A DNA stretch of 11,400 nucleotides from Pseudomonadota bacterium. GTDB lineage: Bacteria; Pseudomonadota; Gammaproteobacteria; Xanthomonadales; Xanthomonadaceae. Positions 1 through 6,334 of the stretch are shown here, piece by piece. Numbering within the stretch: the stretch's first letter is position 1; every line of letters starts with the position of its first letter. The notes under the pieces were generated by a model that saw only the letters and a list, made by a program, of their open reading frames with translations, did no database searches and had not been told where the DNA came from. Position numbers and translations under genes: made by a program. The stretch is taken from the NCBI GenBank assembly GCA_023392975.1, contig JAEWNA010000206.1, positions 1 through 11,400 of the forward strand, read 5' to 3'.

Positions 1-566
1 CGCGCCAGCAGCCGCGAACCGCTGCCAGGCGCGGGCAGATAGGCCGGCAGGGCGGTGGCGGCGACGGGCGTCGGCCCGGGCGCGAGTGCGGCGAGCAGCG
101 CGTCCAGCGTCGCCGGTGGCAGGCGCGCGTCGTCGTCGAGCACCAGCACCGCGTCGCCGTCGCACGTCGCGAGCGCGCGATCGAGCTTGAACAGCTTGGG
201 ATTGACACCGGCGGGGCAGGGCGGATGCAGGCTCACCCGCACCTGCGGCGCCAGGTCCGGCTGTCGCGCCAGCACGGCGCGCACCGTGCCGGCGGCGGCG
301 GTGTCGTCCTCGTCGATCAGCCAATGCAGCGTCGCACCGCGGGCGCCGAGCGCACGCAGGCTCGCGCCGAGCGCTTCACCCAGCGTCGGGTCGCCGCTGC
401 GGATCGGTTGCAGGACATCCACACGGGCGAAGCGATCCGGTGCGTCGTCGCCCCGGGGCACGTTCGGCATCGCGCGCAGCGCACGCCATGCGGTGAGCTG
501 GCGCCACGCCTCGACCAGCGGCCAGGCGAGGCACAGCGCGAGGGCGAAGTATTGCGCGTCGCTCAC
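1..566 (-). CDS. Ceramide glucosyltransferase-like glycosyltransferase (GT2/GT21), N-terminal part
   Basis: About 188 codons are open to the window edge, so the C-terminus is missing. The start is a GTG at 566 that overlaps the TGA of the upstream reductase gene as GTGA. A hydrophobic N-terminal segment (about residues 5-20) is a likely membrane anchor. The rest follows the nucleotide-sugar-binding half of ceramide-glucosyltransferase-like enzymes: a VLQPIRSGDP segment (51-60, matching the family's LKPLKGxD), LIDEDD (83-88), GVNPKLFKL (120-128, matching the VNPK motif) and LVLDDD (141-146) as the metal/UDP-sugar aspartate motif. Family knowledge suggests sugar transfer to a lipid acceptor at the inner membrane. 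The acceptor here is unknown; it is inferred to be the product of the KAS III and reductase genes in the same operon. The catalytic Q/RxxRW region lies outside the window. The family call is fairly secure, the substrate is not. Confidence 0.8.
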   Translation of the reverse strand, partial: MSDAQYFALALCLAWPLVEAWRQLTAWRALRAMPNVPRGDDAPDRFARVDVLQPIRSGDPTLGEALGASLRALGARGATLHWLIDEDDTAAAGTVRAVLARQPDLAPQVRVSLHPPCPAGVNPKLFKLDRALATCDGDAVLVLDDDARLPPATLDALLAALAPGPTPVAATALPAYLPAPGSGSRLLA

Positions 567-1513
567 AGGCGGGGCCTCTGCCAGGCGACGAAGTCGGCCA
601 CGCCTTCGGCCAGCGTCTTCGACGGCGGGCCGAGCACGGCCCGCGCCTTCGCGACGTCGAAGGTCTTGCTGAAAGCGAGCACGTCCACGCCGAAGCGCGT
701 CACCGGCGGCTCGCCGCGCAGCGGCAGCAGCGTCCACGTCAGCTCCGCGGCGTGCGCGGCCAGATGCGCGACGCGGTACGGCACCGTGCGCGACGGCGTC
801 GGCAGCCCGAGCCGTGCAAACACGTCGGCGAGGAAATCCTGCATCACCACCGGTTCACCCTGGCTGAGGTTGAACGCACCGATGGCCTCGGGTCGCTGCG
901 CGGCGCGCAGCATGTAGTCGACCAGCGCATCGACGCCGATCAGGTCGCCGACGGCCGGTTTGCCGTTGCGTACGATGTTCGGCAGCTTGCCGCGCTTCGC
1001 CGCGGCCAGCAGGCGCGGGAACAGCACGGTGTCGCCCGGTCCGAACACGGCGCGCGGCCTCAGGATCGTCCATGCGCCTGCGTAGCCTCGCACCAGCGTC
1101 TCGCCGGCGGCCTTGGTTTCGGCGTAGGTGTTGGCGAAGCGTGGGCCGATCGGGTCGTCCTCGCGGATGTCGAGCTGGTCGCGCGGCTGGTAGTGCACCG
1201 AACTCGACGAGATGTAGACCAGCTTCGGCCGGCCGTGCGCGCGGCACCAGTCGATCACGTGCCGGGTCGCGTCGACGTTGTGGCGCAGGTAGTCGCGGCG
1301 CGGCGCGAACGGCGAGGACAGCGCCGCGGCGTGGATGACGACATCGGGCGCGAAGTCGAGTTCGAACGGCCGCGACAGGTCGATCGTGCGATAGTCGGCA
1401 TCGGGCAATGCGCGTCGGCCGACGCCGAGCAGTTCGATGCCCGGTGTGCCCCGAACGCGCTGCATGAAGCGCCCGCCGATGAAGCCGGAAGCGCCGGTGA
1501 GCAACAGTTTCAT
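563..1513 (-). CDS. NAD(P)-dependent epimerase/reductase, extended SDR (OleD/3beta-HSD-like)
   Basis: The product has 316 residues, with an ATG start overlapping the stop of the MBL gene as ATGA. The Rossmann glycine motif TGASGFIGG is at 6-14, and VGRR (31-34) after the second beta strand carries arginines that would suit NADP(H). A serine run SSSS (102-105) and the catalytic YAETK (Tyr130, Lys134) complete the extended short-chain dehydrogenase triad. The motif LRPRAVFGPGD (151-161) is typical of the 3beta-hydroxysteroid dehydrogenase/epimerase group, which includes OleD, the reductase of the 2-alkyl-3-ketoacid made by OleA. Its place two genes after a KAS III suggests it reduces the keto group of the condensation product; this is inferred from position and family. 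A sugar-nucleotide epimerase role is the main alternative, given the glycosyltransferase immediately downstream. There is no strong Shine-Dalgarno, consistent with translational coupling. Confidence 0.85.
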   Translation of the reverse strand: MKLLLTGASGFIGGRFMQRVRGTPGIELLGVGRRALPDADYRTIDLSRPFELDFAPDVVIHAAALSSPFAPRRDYLRHNVDATRHVIDWCRAHGRPKLVYISSSSVHYQPRDQLDIREDDPIGPRFANTYAETKAAGETLVRGYAGAWTILRPRAVFGPGDTVLFPRLLAAAKRGKLPNIVRNGKPAVGDLIGVDALVDYMLRAAQRPEAIGAFNLSQGEPVVMQDFLADVFARLGLPTPSRTVPYRVAHLAAHAAELTWTLLPLRGEPPVTRFGVDVLAFSKTFDVAKARAVLGPPSKTLAEGVADFVAWQRPRL

Positions 1514-2382
1514 GGCGTGCCCCGCATCGCGGCCGGCAATCGTGCATGGCTCTCGGTGCAGTGCGAGGGCAGGACGACGCGACCCTCGTCGCCGGCGTCG
1601 AGCACGACCTGCAGCTTCGCCAGCGTCGCGTGCTGCATGGCCCAGTCGTCGCTGAGCGCGCGCGTCGCCAGCGACGGCGCGCGCGCGGTGCGACCCGCGT
1701 CGATCCGCCAGGTCGCGTCGCCGGCGAGCAGCACCTCGCGATCGTCTTCGTGGCGCAGCAGCAGGCCGTGGTGGCCGCGCGCGTGGCCCGGCAGCGGTAC
1801 CGCACGGAGGCTGCCGTCGCCGAGCAGGTCGAAGCCGTCGCCGAACATCGTCCAGCCAGGCGGCGGCGCGAGCCGTGGCAGGGACTCGATCGTCGACAGG
1901 CGCGTGTCGACATCCTCCGGCAGCAGATCGACCAGCGTGGCCTTGCGCAAGCGCGCGAGGCGTCCGCGTTCGCGCGCGAAGCGCAGCGCCGCGTCGCTGC
2001 ACCACAGTCGCGCCCGCGGCAGGTCGCGCAACCCCGCGATGTGGTCGGCGTGCAGGTGCGAGGCGAAGACGCCGCGGATCTCGTGCGCGGCGAGGCCATG
2101 TCGCGCCAGCTGCGGCAGCAGGCATTCCTCCGGCGGCAACGTCACCGGCGTCGCCCAGCGGTACAGCCGTTCCGGCAGCCGGTCGGTGGCGCGCAGGAAA
2201 TGCTCGGCATAACCGGTATCGAACAGCAGCGCGCCGGCGGCGGGATGGCGGATCAGCCCGACCAGCGCCGGGAACACGGCGCTGCGCCACGCGCCACCGC
2301 GCAGGGCGAGGCACTCGGGATGCGTGCAATATCCGACCCGCAGCACGGTCAGCGAGGTGCGCGGGAACACTGCGCCACTCAC
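1510..2382 (-). CDS. MBL-fold metallo-hydrolase (lactonase/thioesterase-like)
   Basis: The product has 290 residues from a GTG at 2382, which overlaps the KAS III stop codon as GTGA; a second GTG four codons in (2370) is possible. The metal-binding signature of the metallo-beta-lactamase fold is complete: HLHADH at 109-114, a GH pair at 199-200 (PLPGHARGHHG), GD at 221-222 (LLAGDATW) and a late His274 (PSHC). The segment LLFDTGYAEHF (52-62) is the usual beta-strand core. The layout resembles AHL-lactonase and glyoxalase II-like hydrolases. No signal peptide is seen, so it is probably cytoplasmic. In this operon it sits between the condensing enzyme and the reductase, where an ole cluster has an alpha/beta-hydrolase (OleB). 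It may therefore release or cleave a thioester or lactone intermediate, but that is inference. The 'MBL hydrolase' call is solid; substrate unknown. Confidence 0.85.
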   Translation of the reverse strand: MSGAVFPRTSLTVLRVGYCTHPECLALRGGAWRSAVFPALVGLIRHPAAGALLFDTGYAEHFLRATDRLPERLYRWATPVTLPPEECLLPQLARHGLAAHEIRGVFASHLHADHIAGLRDLPRARLWCSDAALRFARERGRLARLRKATLVDLLPEDVDTRLSTIESLPRLAPPPGWTMFGDGFDLLGDGSLRAVPLPGHARGHHGLLLRHEDDREVLLAGDATWRIDAGRTARAPSLATRALSDDWAMQHATLAKLQVVLDAGDEGRVVLPSHCTESHARLPAAMRGTP

Positions 2383-3380
2383 AGTCGCAGCACCGCACCG
2401 CCGAGGGTGACACCGGCGGCGGTGCCGATCAGCAGCGCGGTGTCGCCGCACCGAAGCCGTCCGCCGGCGAGCGCGAGATGCAGCGCGGTCGGCAACGATG
2501 CGGAGACCTGGTTGCCGTGGCTCGCGAAGATGTCCTCGACGCGGTCGCGCGGCAGGCCGAGGCGCCTGAACACGTGCTCCATCCCGAGCCGCGACGCCTG
2601 GTGCGGCACCACGCGGGCGACGGCGTCGATGCCGGTGTCGGCCTCGGCGAGCAATCCGGTGACGAAGGCTTCGAAGTGCTCGGCGGCGATGCGGTACAGC
2701 CGCTTGCCGTCCATGCGGAACGTGCAGACGTCGCGATAGTCGCCGTCGTGGCGCGAGGGCGGCAGTCGCGAACCGCCGCCGGGGATCTCGCAGGCATGCG
2801 CGCCTTCCGACCACGTCTCGAAACGCGCGGCGAGCAGCGCCGGGCCGTCGGCTGCATCGCCGGCGTCGAGCACCGCCGCCGCCGCACCGTCGCCGAACAG
2901 GCCGATGGTGTCGAGGTCGCGCGGATCGAGCGCGCGCGAGGCGAGGTCGCAGGACACCAGCAGCACGCGCCGGTAGCGGCCGCTCGCGAACAGCGACGCC
3001 ACGAGGTCGAGCCCCATCAGGAAACCGATGCAGCTGGCGTTGACGTCGAAGGCGGCGGCACCGCGGAGGCCGAGCGCGCGATGCAGCAGCGCGGCGTTGC
3101 AGGGCATGGCCTGGTCGTGGCTGGCGCTGGCGCAGACGACGGCGTCGACGGTGTCGATCGCGACGCCGGCGTCGTGCAGCGCGGCCCGCGCCGCTTCCGC
3201 GCCGACCTGTGCGGCGTTGCGCTCGGGCTCGACGCCGCGGCGGGCGACGCCGGTGCGCGCTTCGATCGTGCCCGGCGCGAGCCCGAGGCGTGCGTCGAGC
3301 GCCGCGCTGTCCAGCCACTGCGCGGGCGTGGAGAGGCCGGTACCGAGGAGTCGCAGCGGGCGGGGCGTGAGGGGCGGCAT
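2379..3380 (-). CDS. 3-oxoacyl-ACP synthase III-family condensing enzyme (FabH/OleA-like)
   Basis: The product is 333 residues from ATG 3380; an in-frame GTG at 3410 would add ten residues. Neither start has a clear Shine-Dalgarno. ATG was chosen because MPPLTPRPLRLLGTG places the first beta strand near the N-terminus, as in the family. The thiolase-fold triad is intact: Cys117 in NASCIGF, His260 in VPHQAS and Asn290 in SHGNQVSAS. A glycine-rich GLFGDGAAAAV loop (160-170) is also typical. Such enzymes condense an acyl thioester with malonyl-ACP (FabH) or with a second acyl-CoA (OleA). The sequence does not decide between these. It is the first gene of a four-gene overlapping operon with no dedicated fatty acid synthesis genes beside it, which argues for specialised lipid synthesis rather than being the housekeeping FabH. 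The KAS III assignment is strong; the reaction is uncertain. Confidence 0.85.
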   Translation of the reverse strand: MPPLTPRPLRLLGTGLSTPAQWLDSAALDARLGLAPGTIEARTGVARRGVEPERNAAQVGAEAARAALHDAGVAIDTVDAVVCASASHDQAMPCNAALLHRALGLRGAAAFDVNASCIGFLMGLDLVASLFASGRYRRVLLVSCDLASRALDPRDLDTIGLFGDGAAAAVLDAGDAADGPALLAARFETWSEGAHACEIPGGGSRLPPSRHDGDYRDVCTFRMDGKRLYRIAAEHFEAFVTGLLAEADTGIDAVARVVPHQASRLGMEHVFRRLGLPRDRVEDIFASHGNQVSASLPTALHLALAGGRLRCGDTALLIGTAAGVTLGGAVLRL

Positions 3381-3515
3381 GGACGGGCGCGGGAGAACGA
3401 GTGCACGCACTGTAGCGTGCGGCGTCGCGCTGCGCCCGCTCGCGGTGCGGGTCGCACGCGACGCGACCGGCGGTCGCAGCGATCGCGACCGGACACGCTC
3501 CAGGAAGAGCCGGCC
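3381..3515. other. Intergenic gap ahead of the KAS III operon
   Basis: This 135-bp gap separates ivd from the KAS III operon, both on the minus strand, so a promoter for the operon would be expected here. I could not find a convincing -35/-10 pair in this very GC-rich stretch. The only structure seen is the overlapping hairpin group at 3463-3491. Readthrough from ivd cannot be excluded. Confidence 0.4.
3463..3491. repeat. Overlapping, mutually exclusive hairpins between ivd and the KAS III operon
   Basis: The 7-mer GCGACCG occurs at 3463-3469, its reverse complement CGGTCGC at 3471-3477, and GCGACCG again at 3485-3491. The middle copy can pair with either neighbour, giving a stem with a 1-nt spacing (tight) or one with a 7-nt loop. 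The site lies after the isovaleryl-CoA dehydrogenase stop and upstream of the KAS III start on the same strand. It could form a terminator or attenuator, but there is no T-tract, and such short stems are common in GC-rich DNA. Confidence 0.35.
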
Positions 3516-4673
3516 TCAGGAATTGCCGTTGAACAGCTCGCGGCCGATCAGCATCCGCCGGATCTCGTTGGTGCCGGCGCCGATCGCGTACAGCTTGGCG
3601 TCGCGCAGCAGGCGGCCGGTCGGGTATTCGTTGATGTAGCCGTTGCCGCCGAGGGTCTGGATCGCCTCCAGCGTGACCTGGACCGCGGCCTCCGACGCGT
3701 GCAGCAGGCAGCTGGCGGCGTCGATGCGCGACTTGTGGCCGGCGTCGTAGTCGCGTGCCACCTGGTAGGCGAAGGCGCGGCTCGACTGCAGCGACGTGTA
3801 CATGTCGGCGACCTTCGCCTGCATGATCCCGAAGGTGCCGATCGCCGAGCCGAACTGGCGACGCTCGCGGACGTAGGGCAGGGCGACGTCGAGTGCCGCC
3901 TGCATCAGCCCGATCGGACCGCCGCTGAGGACCAGTCGCTCGGTGTTCAGGCCGCTCATCAGCACCTTGACGCCGTTGTTGACCTCGCCGAGCACGTTTT
4001 CAGCGGGAATCTCGCAGTTCTCGAACACCAGCTCGCAGGTGTTGCTGCCGCGCATGCCGAACTTGTCGAGCTTCTGCGCGGTGCGGAAGCCCTGCATGCC
4101 CTTCTCGACGATGAAGGCGGTCATGCACTTGCTGCCCAGCTCGCGGCTGGCGGTGCGCATGTAGACCACCAGTACGTCGGCCTCGGGCCCGTTGGTGATC
4201 CACATCTTGTTGCCGTTGGCGATCCAGGTGTCGCCCTTCAGCTCGGCGCGGCAGGACATCGAACCGACCACGTCCGACCCGGCGCCGGGCTCGCTCATCG
4301 CCAGCGCGCCCACCCATTCGCCGCTGCACAGCTTGGGCAGGTACTTGCGGCGCTGCGCGTCGTTGCCATTGGCGTAGAGGTTGTTGACGCAGAGGTTGGA
4401 GTGCGCGCCGTAGCTCAGGCCGACGGCGCCGGACGCGCGGGAGATTTCCTCCATCGCGACCAGGTGCGCGAGATAGCCCATCTCGCTGCCGCCGAATTCG
4501 CCCGGCACGGTGATGCCGAGCAGGCCCAGCTCGCCGAGCTTGGCCCACAGGTCCGCCGGGAAGACGTTCTCTTCGTCGATCTTCGCCGCGCGCGGCGCGA
4601 TCTCGCTCTCGGCGAAACGTCGCACCGCTTCGCGCAGCGCATCGAGTTCTTCACCCAACGGAAACGGACGCAT
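3516..4673 (-). CDS. ivd: Isovaleryl-CoA dehydrogenase
   Basis: The product is a full-length 385-residue acyl-CoA dehydrogenase. It oxidises isovaleryl-CoA to 3-methylcrotonyl-CoA in leucine catabolism, passing electrons to ETF through FAD. Family segments run in order: SYGAHSNLCVNN (87-98), AMSEPGAGSDV (125-135, the acyl-CoA DH signature), WITNGPEADVLVVYMRT (158-174), RERRQFG (269-275), QTLGGNGYINEYP (339-351) and IGAGTNEIRR (364-373). The decisive feature is LNTERLVLSGGPIG (242-255). In isovaleryl-CoA dehydrogenases the catalytic glutamate lies here (Glu245 in this protein), and the position used by medium-chain enzymes, just before GTNE, is a non-acidic Gly. That makes the substrate call better than generic. 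The start has a strong ribosome site. The partner genes of leucine breakdown (methylcrotonyl-CoA carboxylase, liuC/liuE) are not in the window, which is somewhat unusual for this gene. Confidence 0.93.
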   Translation of the reverse strand: MRPFPLGEELDALREAVRRFAESEIAPRAAKIDEENVFPADLWAKLGELGLLGITVPGEFGGSEMGYLAHLVAMEEISRASGAVGLSYGAHSNLCVNNLYANGNDAQRRKYLPKLCSGEWVGALAMSEPGAGSDVVGSMSCRAELKGDTWIANGNKMWITNGPEADVLVVYMRTASRELGSKCMTAFIVEKGMQGFRTAQKLDKFGMRGSNTCELVFENCEIPAENVLGEVNNGVKVLMSGLNTERLVLSGGPIGLMQAALDVALPYVRERRQFGSAIGTFGIMQAKVADMYTSLQSSRAFAYQVARDYDAGHKSRIDAASCLLHASEAAVQVTLEAIQTLGGNGYINEYPTGRLLRDAKLYAIGAGTNEIRRMLIGRELFNGNS

Positions 4674-4677
4674 CTCT

Positions 4678-4687
4678 ACCTCACCTC
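4678..4687 (-). promoter_or_regulatory. Tandem Shine-Dalgarno of ivd
   Basis: Read on the minus strand, two back-to-back GAGGT motifs (4687-4683 and 4682-4678) precede the ATG at 4673, with spacers of 9 and 4 nt. This supports the chosen start of the isovaleryl-CoA dehydrogenase gene, and it is the strongest ribosome site of the minus-strand genes in the window. Confidence 0.7.
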
Positions 4688-4701
4688 ATCGGGCTGATAG
4701 C

Positions 4702-4720
4702 CCCCCTTTGGTAAAGGGGG
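4702..4720. repeat. Perfect hairpin CCCCCTTT-GGT-AAAGGGGG (REP-like)
   Basis: Eight-bp perfect arms at 4702-4709 and 4713-4720 flank a 3-nt loop. It lies between ivd and the leucine dehydrogenase gene, just upstream of the ivd ribosome site. It is followed by a GC-rich stretch and a GGGGGAATC segment, in the style of intergenic palindromic repeats in xanthomonad genomes (recollection, not searched). It may act as an mRNA stability element or a terminator-like stem for the upstream transcript. Confidence 0.6.
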
Positions 4721-4761
4721 CGCCGCGGCAGCGGCGGGGGAATCGGAAGATCGAAGCGGGG

Positions 4762-4786
4762 CCCAAGTTTGCGAAGCAAATTTGGG
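4762..4786. repeat. Hairpin CCCAAGTTTGC-GAA-GCAAATTTGGG
   Basis: Eleven-nt arms at 4762-4772 and 4776-4786 flank a GAA loop, with one non-Watson-Crick position (G4767 with T4781, a wobble in plus-strand RNA). Its AT-rich core stands out in this GC-rich DNA. It is separated by one base from the next hairpin, so the two form a tandem pair directly downstream of the leucine dehydrogenase stop. Confidence 0.6.
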
Positions 4787-4787
4787 T

Positions 4788-4812
4788 TGATCCACGGCGG
4801 TGCCGTGGATCA
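4788..4812 (-). terminator. Perfect 11-bp hairpin containing the leucine dehydrogenase stop codon
   Basis: Arms TGATCCACGGC (4788-4798) and GCCGTGGATCA (4802-4812) are perfectly complementary around a GGT loop. On the minus strand the TGA stop of the dehydrogenase gene (4812-4810) is the first three bases of the stem. With the hairpin at 4762-4786 it could end or protect the dehydrogenase transcript. There is no T-run, so a classical intrinsic terminator is not proven; a repeat-element origin is equally possible. Confidence 0.5.
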
Positions 4813-5910
4813 GTGCCCGCGCATCCTGCCGAGGAAACGCGGCGCCGTGCGGCCCATCGGCAACTTCAGCTTGCCGATCGCGGCGATGCGCTCCTCGGCG
4901 AGGCGGTCGGCGGCGCGGTAGGTCGGGATGCCGTCGCGGTCGGAGATCTCGTAGATGCGCGCGAGGTTGTGGTAGATCGTGCGCATCATCCGCATCGCGC
5001 GTTCGCGGTTGTAGCCGTCGATCTCCAGCGACACGTTCATCACGCCGCCCGCGTTCACCGCGTAGTCCGGCGCGTAGAGGAGGCCGCGCTTCATCACCTC
5101 GTCGCCGATCGCGTTGTTGGCGAGCTGGTTGTTCGCCGCGCCGCAGATGATCTTGGCCTTCAGGCGCGGCAGGGTCAGTTCGTTGACGGTGCCGCCCAGT
5201 GCGCACGGCGAATACACGTCGGCCGGCACGTCGTAGATCTCGTCCGGGGCCACGGCCTCGGCGCCGTACTCGTCCACCGCGTGCGCGATCAGGTCCTTGT
5301 TGATGTCGGTGACGAAGATCTTCGCGCCGCGTTCCTTCAGCAGCTTCACGAACTCCATGCCGACGTGGCCCAGGCCCTGCACCGCGTAGCTGTGGCGGCC
5401 GACTTCCTCGTCACCGTACTTCTTGCTGAGCGTGGCCATCAGGCCCTGCAGCGTGCCGTAGGCGGTGAACGGCGAGGGATCGCCGGAACCGCCGTGGACC
5501 TGGTGCACGCCGGTGACGTATTCCGTCTCGCGGTACACGTATTCCATGTCGTTGACATCGATGCCGACGTCCTCGGCGGTGATGTAGCGACCGCCCAGCG
5601 AATCGACGAACTTGCCGAACGCGCGGAACAGCGCTTCGGACTTGTCCTTCGACGGATCGCCGATGATCACCGCCTTGCCGCCGCCGATGTTCAGGCCGGC
5701 CACCGCGTTCTTGTAGGTCATGCCGCGCGAGAGGCGCAGCACGTCGTTCAGCGCGTCCTGCTCGGTCTTGTACGGCCACATGCGCAGGCCGCCGAGGGCC
5801 GGGCCGAGCACCGTGTTGTGGATCGCGATGATGGCCTTCAGGCCCGCGTCCTTGTTGTGGCAGAACACGACCTGCTCATGGCCGTTGTTTTCGATGTGTT
5901 CGAAGATCAT
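4810..5910 (-). CDS. Leucine/branched-chain amino acid dehydrogenase (Glu/Leu/Phe/Val family)
   Basis: The product has 366 residues, the normal length for leucine dehydrogenase. It deaminates leucine, valine or isoleucine to 2-oxo acids with NAD+, feeding branched-chain acyl-CoA formation. The N-terminal catalytic domain has GPALGGLRMWPY (36-47), MTYKNAVAGLNIGGGKAVI (64-82, with Lys67 for the substrate carboxylate and Lys79 as the catalytic lysine) and the segment TAEDVGID (111-118). The Rossmann domain carries GLGHVG (179-184) followed by VTDIN (200-204), whose acidic residue fits NAD. ICGAANNQLA (255-264) and NAGGVMNV (286-293) are also family motifs. The ATG at 5910 is preceded by GGGAG (5921-5917) at a 6-nt spacing, so the much longer open frame upstream is not needed. 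Preference between Leu, Val and Phe cannot be read from sequence alone, but a valine/leucine role fits the ivd and icmF neighbours. Confidence 0.92.
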   Translation of the reverse strand: MIFEHIENNGHEQVVFCHNKDAGLKAIIAIHNTVLGPALGGLRMWPYKTEQDALNDVLRLSRGMTYKNAVAGLNIGGGKAVIIGDPSKDKSEALFRAFGKFVDSLGGRYITAEDVGIDVNDMEYVYRETEYVTGVHQVHGGSGDPSPFTAYGTLQGLMATLSKKYGDEEVGRHSYAVQGLGHVGMEFVKLLKERGAKIFVTDINKDLIAHAVDEYGAEAVAPDEIYDVPADVYSPCALGGTVNELTLPRLKAKIICGAANNQLANNAIGDEVMKRGLLYAPDYAVNAGGVMNVSLEIDGYNRERAMRMMRTIYHNLARIYEISDRDGIPTYRAADRLAEERIAAIGKLKLPMGRTAPRFLGRMRGH

Positions 5911-6000
5911 CCGAAGCTCCCGTGCGCCGCCGACCGCGAGTGAGGATACGGCGCGGTATGTTGCAAGTCGTTGAATGGATGGGAATATGCGGTTTTCGCG

Positions 6001-6020
6001 TGCGGCCGGGGTCGGCCGCA
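6001..6020. repeat. 8-bp perfect GC hairpin in the dehydrogenase leader
   Basis: TGCGGCCG (6001-6008) and CGGCCGCA (6013-6020) form a perfect stem around a GGGT loop about 90 bp upstream of the leucine dehydrogenase start. It could be a protein-binding inverted repeat or a leader stem. It has no T-tract, so it is not a simple terminator, and chance occurrence in GC-rich DNA is possible. Confidence 0.35.
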
Positions 6021-6312
6021 GGGGCGCAAGTGTAATGCAATCGAATACAGCGGTCGCGTGACGTGCGGCATCGGTCGACGTGCACGATGCCGACACGGTC
6101 GCGACGATCAGAACGCGCGCCGGCGACGCTGGCGGATCCGTGCCGTCGCCGGCCATTTCCTGCCGACATCCACCAGGGTGCCTGCGGGCAGCGAATGCGG
6201 GGCGGGTGCGCCTTCGGGATCTCAGTCGTCTAATGCCGACGCGCGGCGTGGAAACGGTTTCATGCGCGATGCCGGCATCGGGAATCGGGTGGCGCTGGTG
6301 ACCCACCCTGCA

Positions 6313-6328
6313 CCGCGCGAAAGCGCGG
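6313..6328 (-). terminator. Terminator-like GC hairpin downstream of the phospholipase D gene
   Basis: CCGCGC (6313-6318), a GAAA loop (TTTC on the transcribed minus strand) and GCGCGG (6323-6328) make a compact 6-bp stem, 6 bp past the TGA of the phospholipase D-family gene. The position suits a transcript end, but no U-tract follows on the minus strand, so function is only suggested. Confidence 0.35.
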
Positions 6329-6334
6329 CGATGC

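Larger units (their letters stand above)
5911..6334. other. 424-bp gene-free region upstream of leucine dehydrogenase
   Basis: No convincing gene is seen here. Open frames crossing it on both strands lack plausible protein composition, a ribosome site or family motifs. As the region upstream of the dehydrogenase, it probably holds that gene's promoter. Its 5941-6060 part is less GC-rich than its surroundings, but I could not settle on a -35/-10 pair. A GC hairpin at 6001-6020 and a GNRA-loop hairpin at 6313-6328 are listed separately. Confidence 0.5.

Noticed and set aside
3381..3410. GTG start at 3410 for the KAS III gene
   Set aside because: It adds ten residues before the first family strand, with no ribosome site. 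ATG 3380 is preferred but not proven.
1875..4697. 940-residue open frame on the plus strand
   Set aside because: It runs antisense through four well-supported minus-strand genes and has an Arg/Ala/Gly/His-rich composition without motifs.
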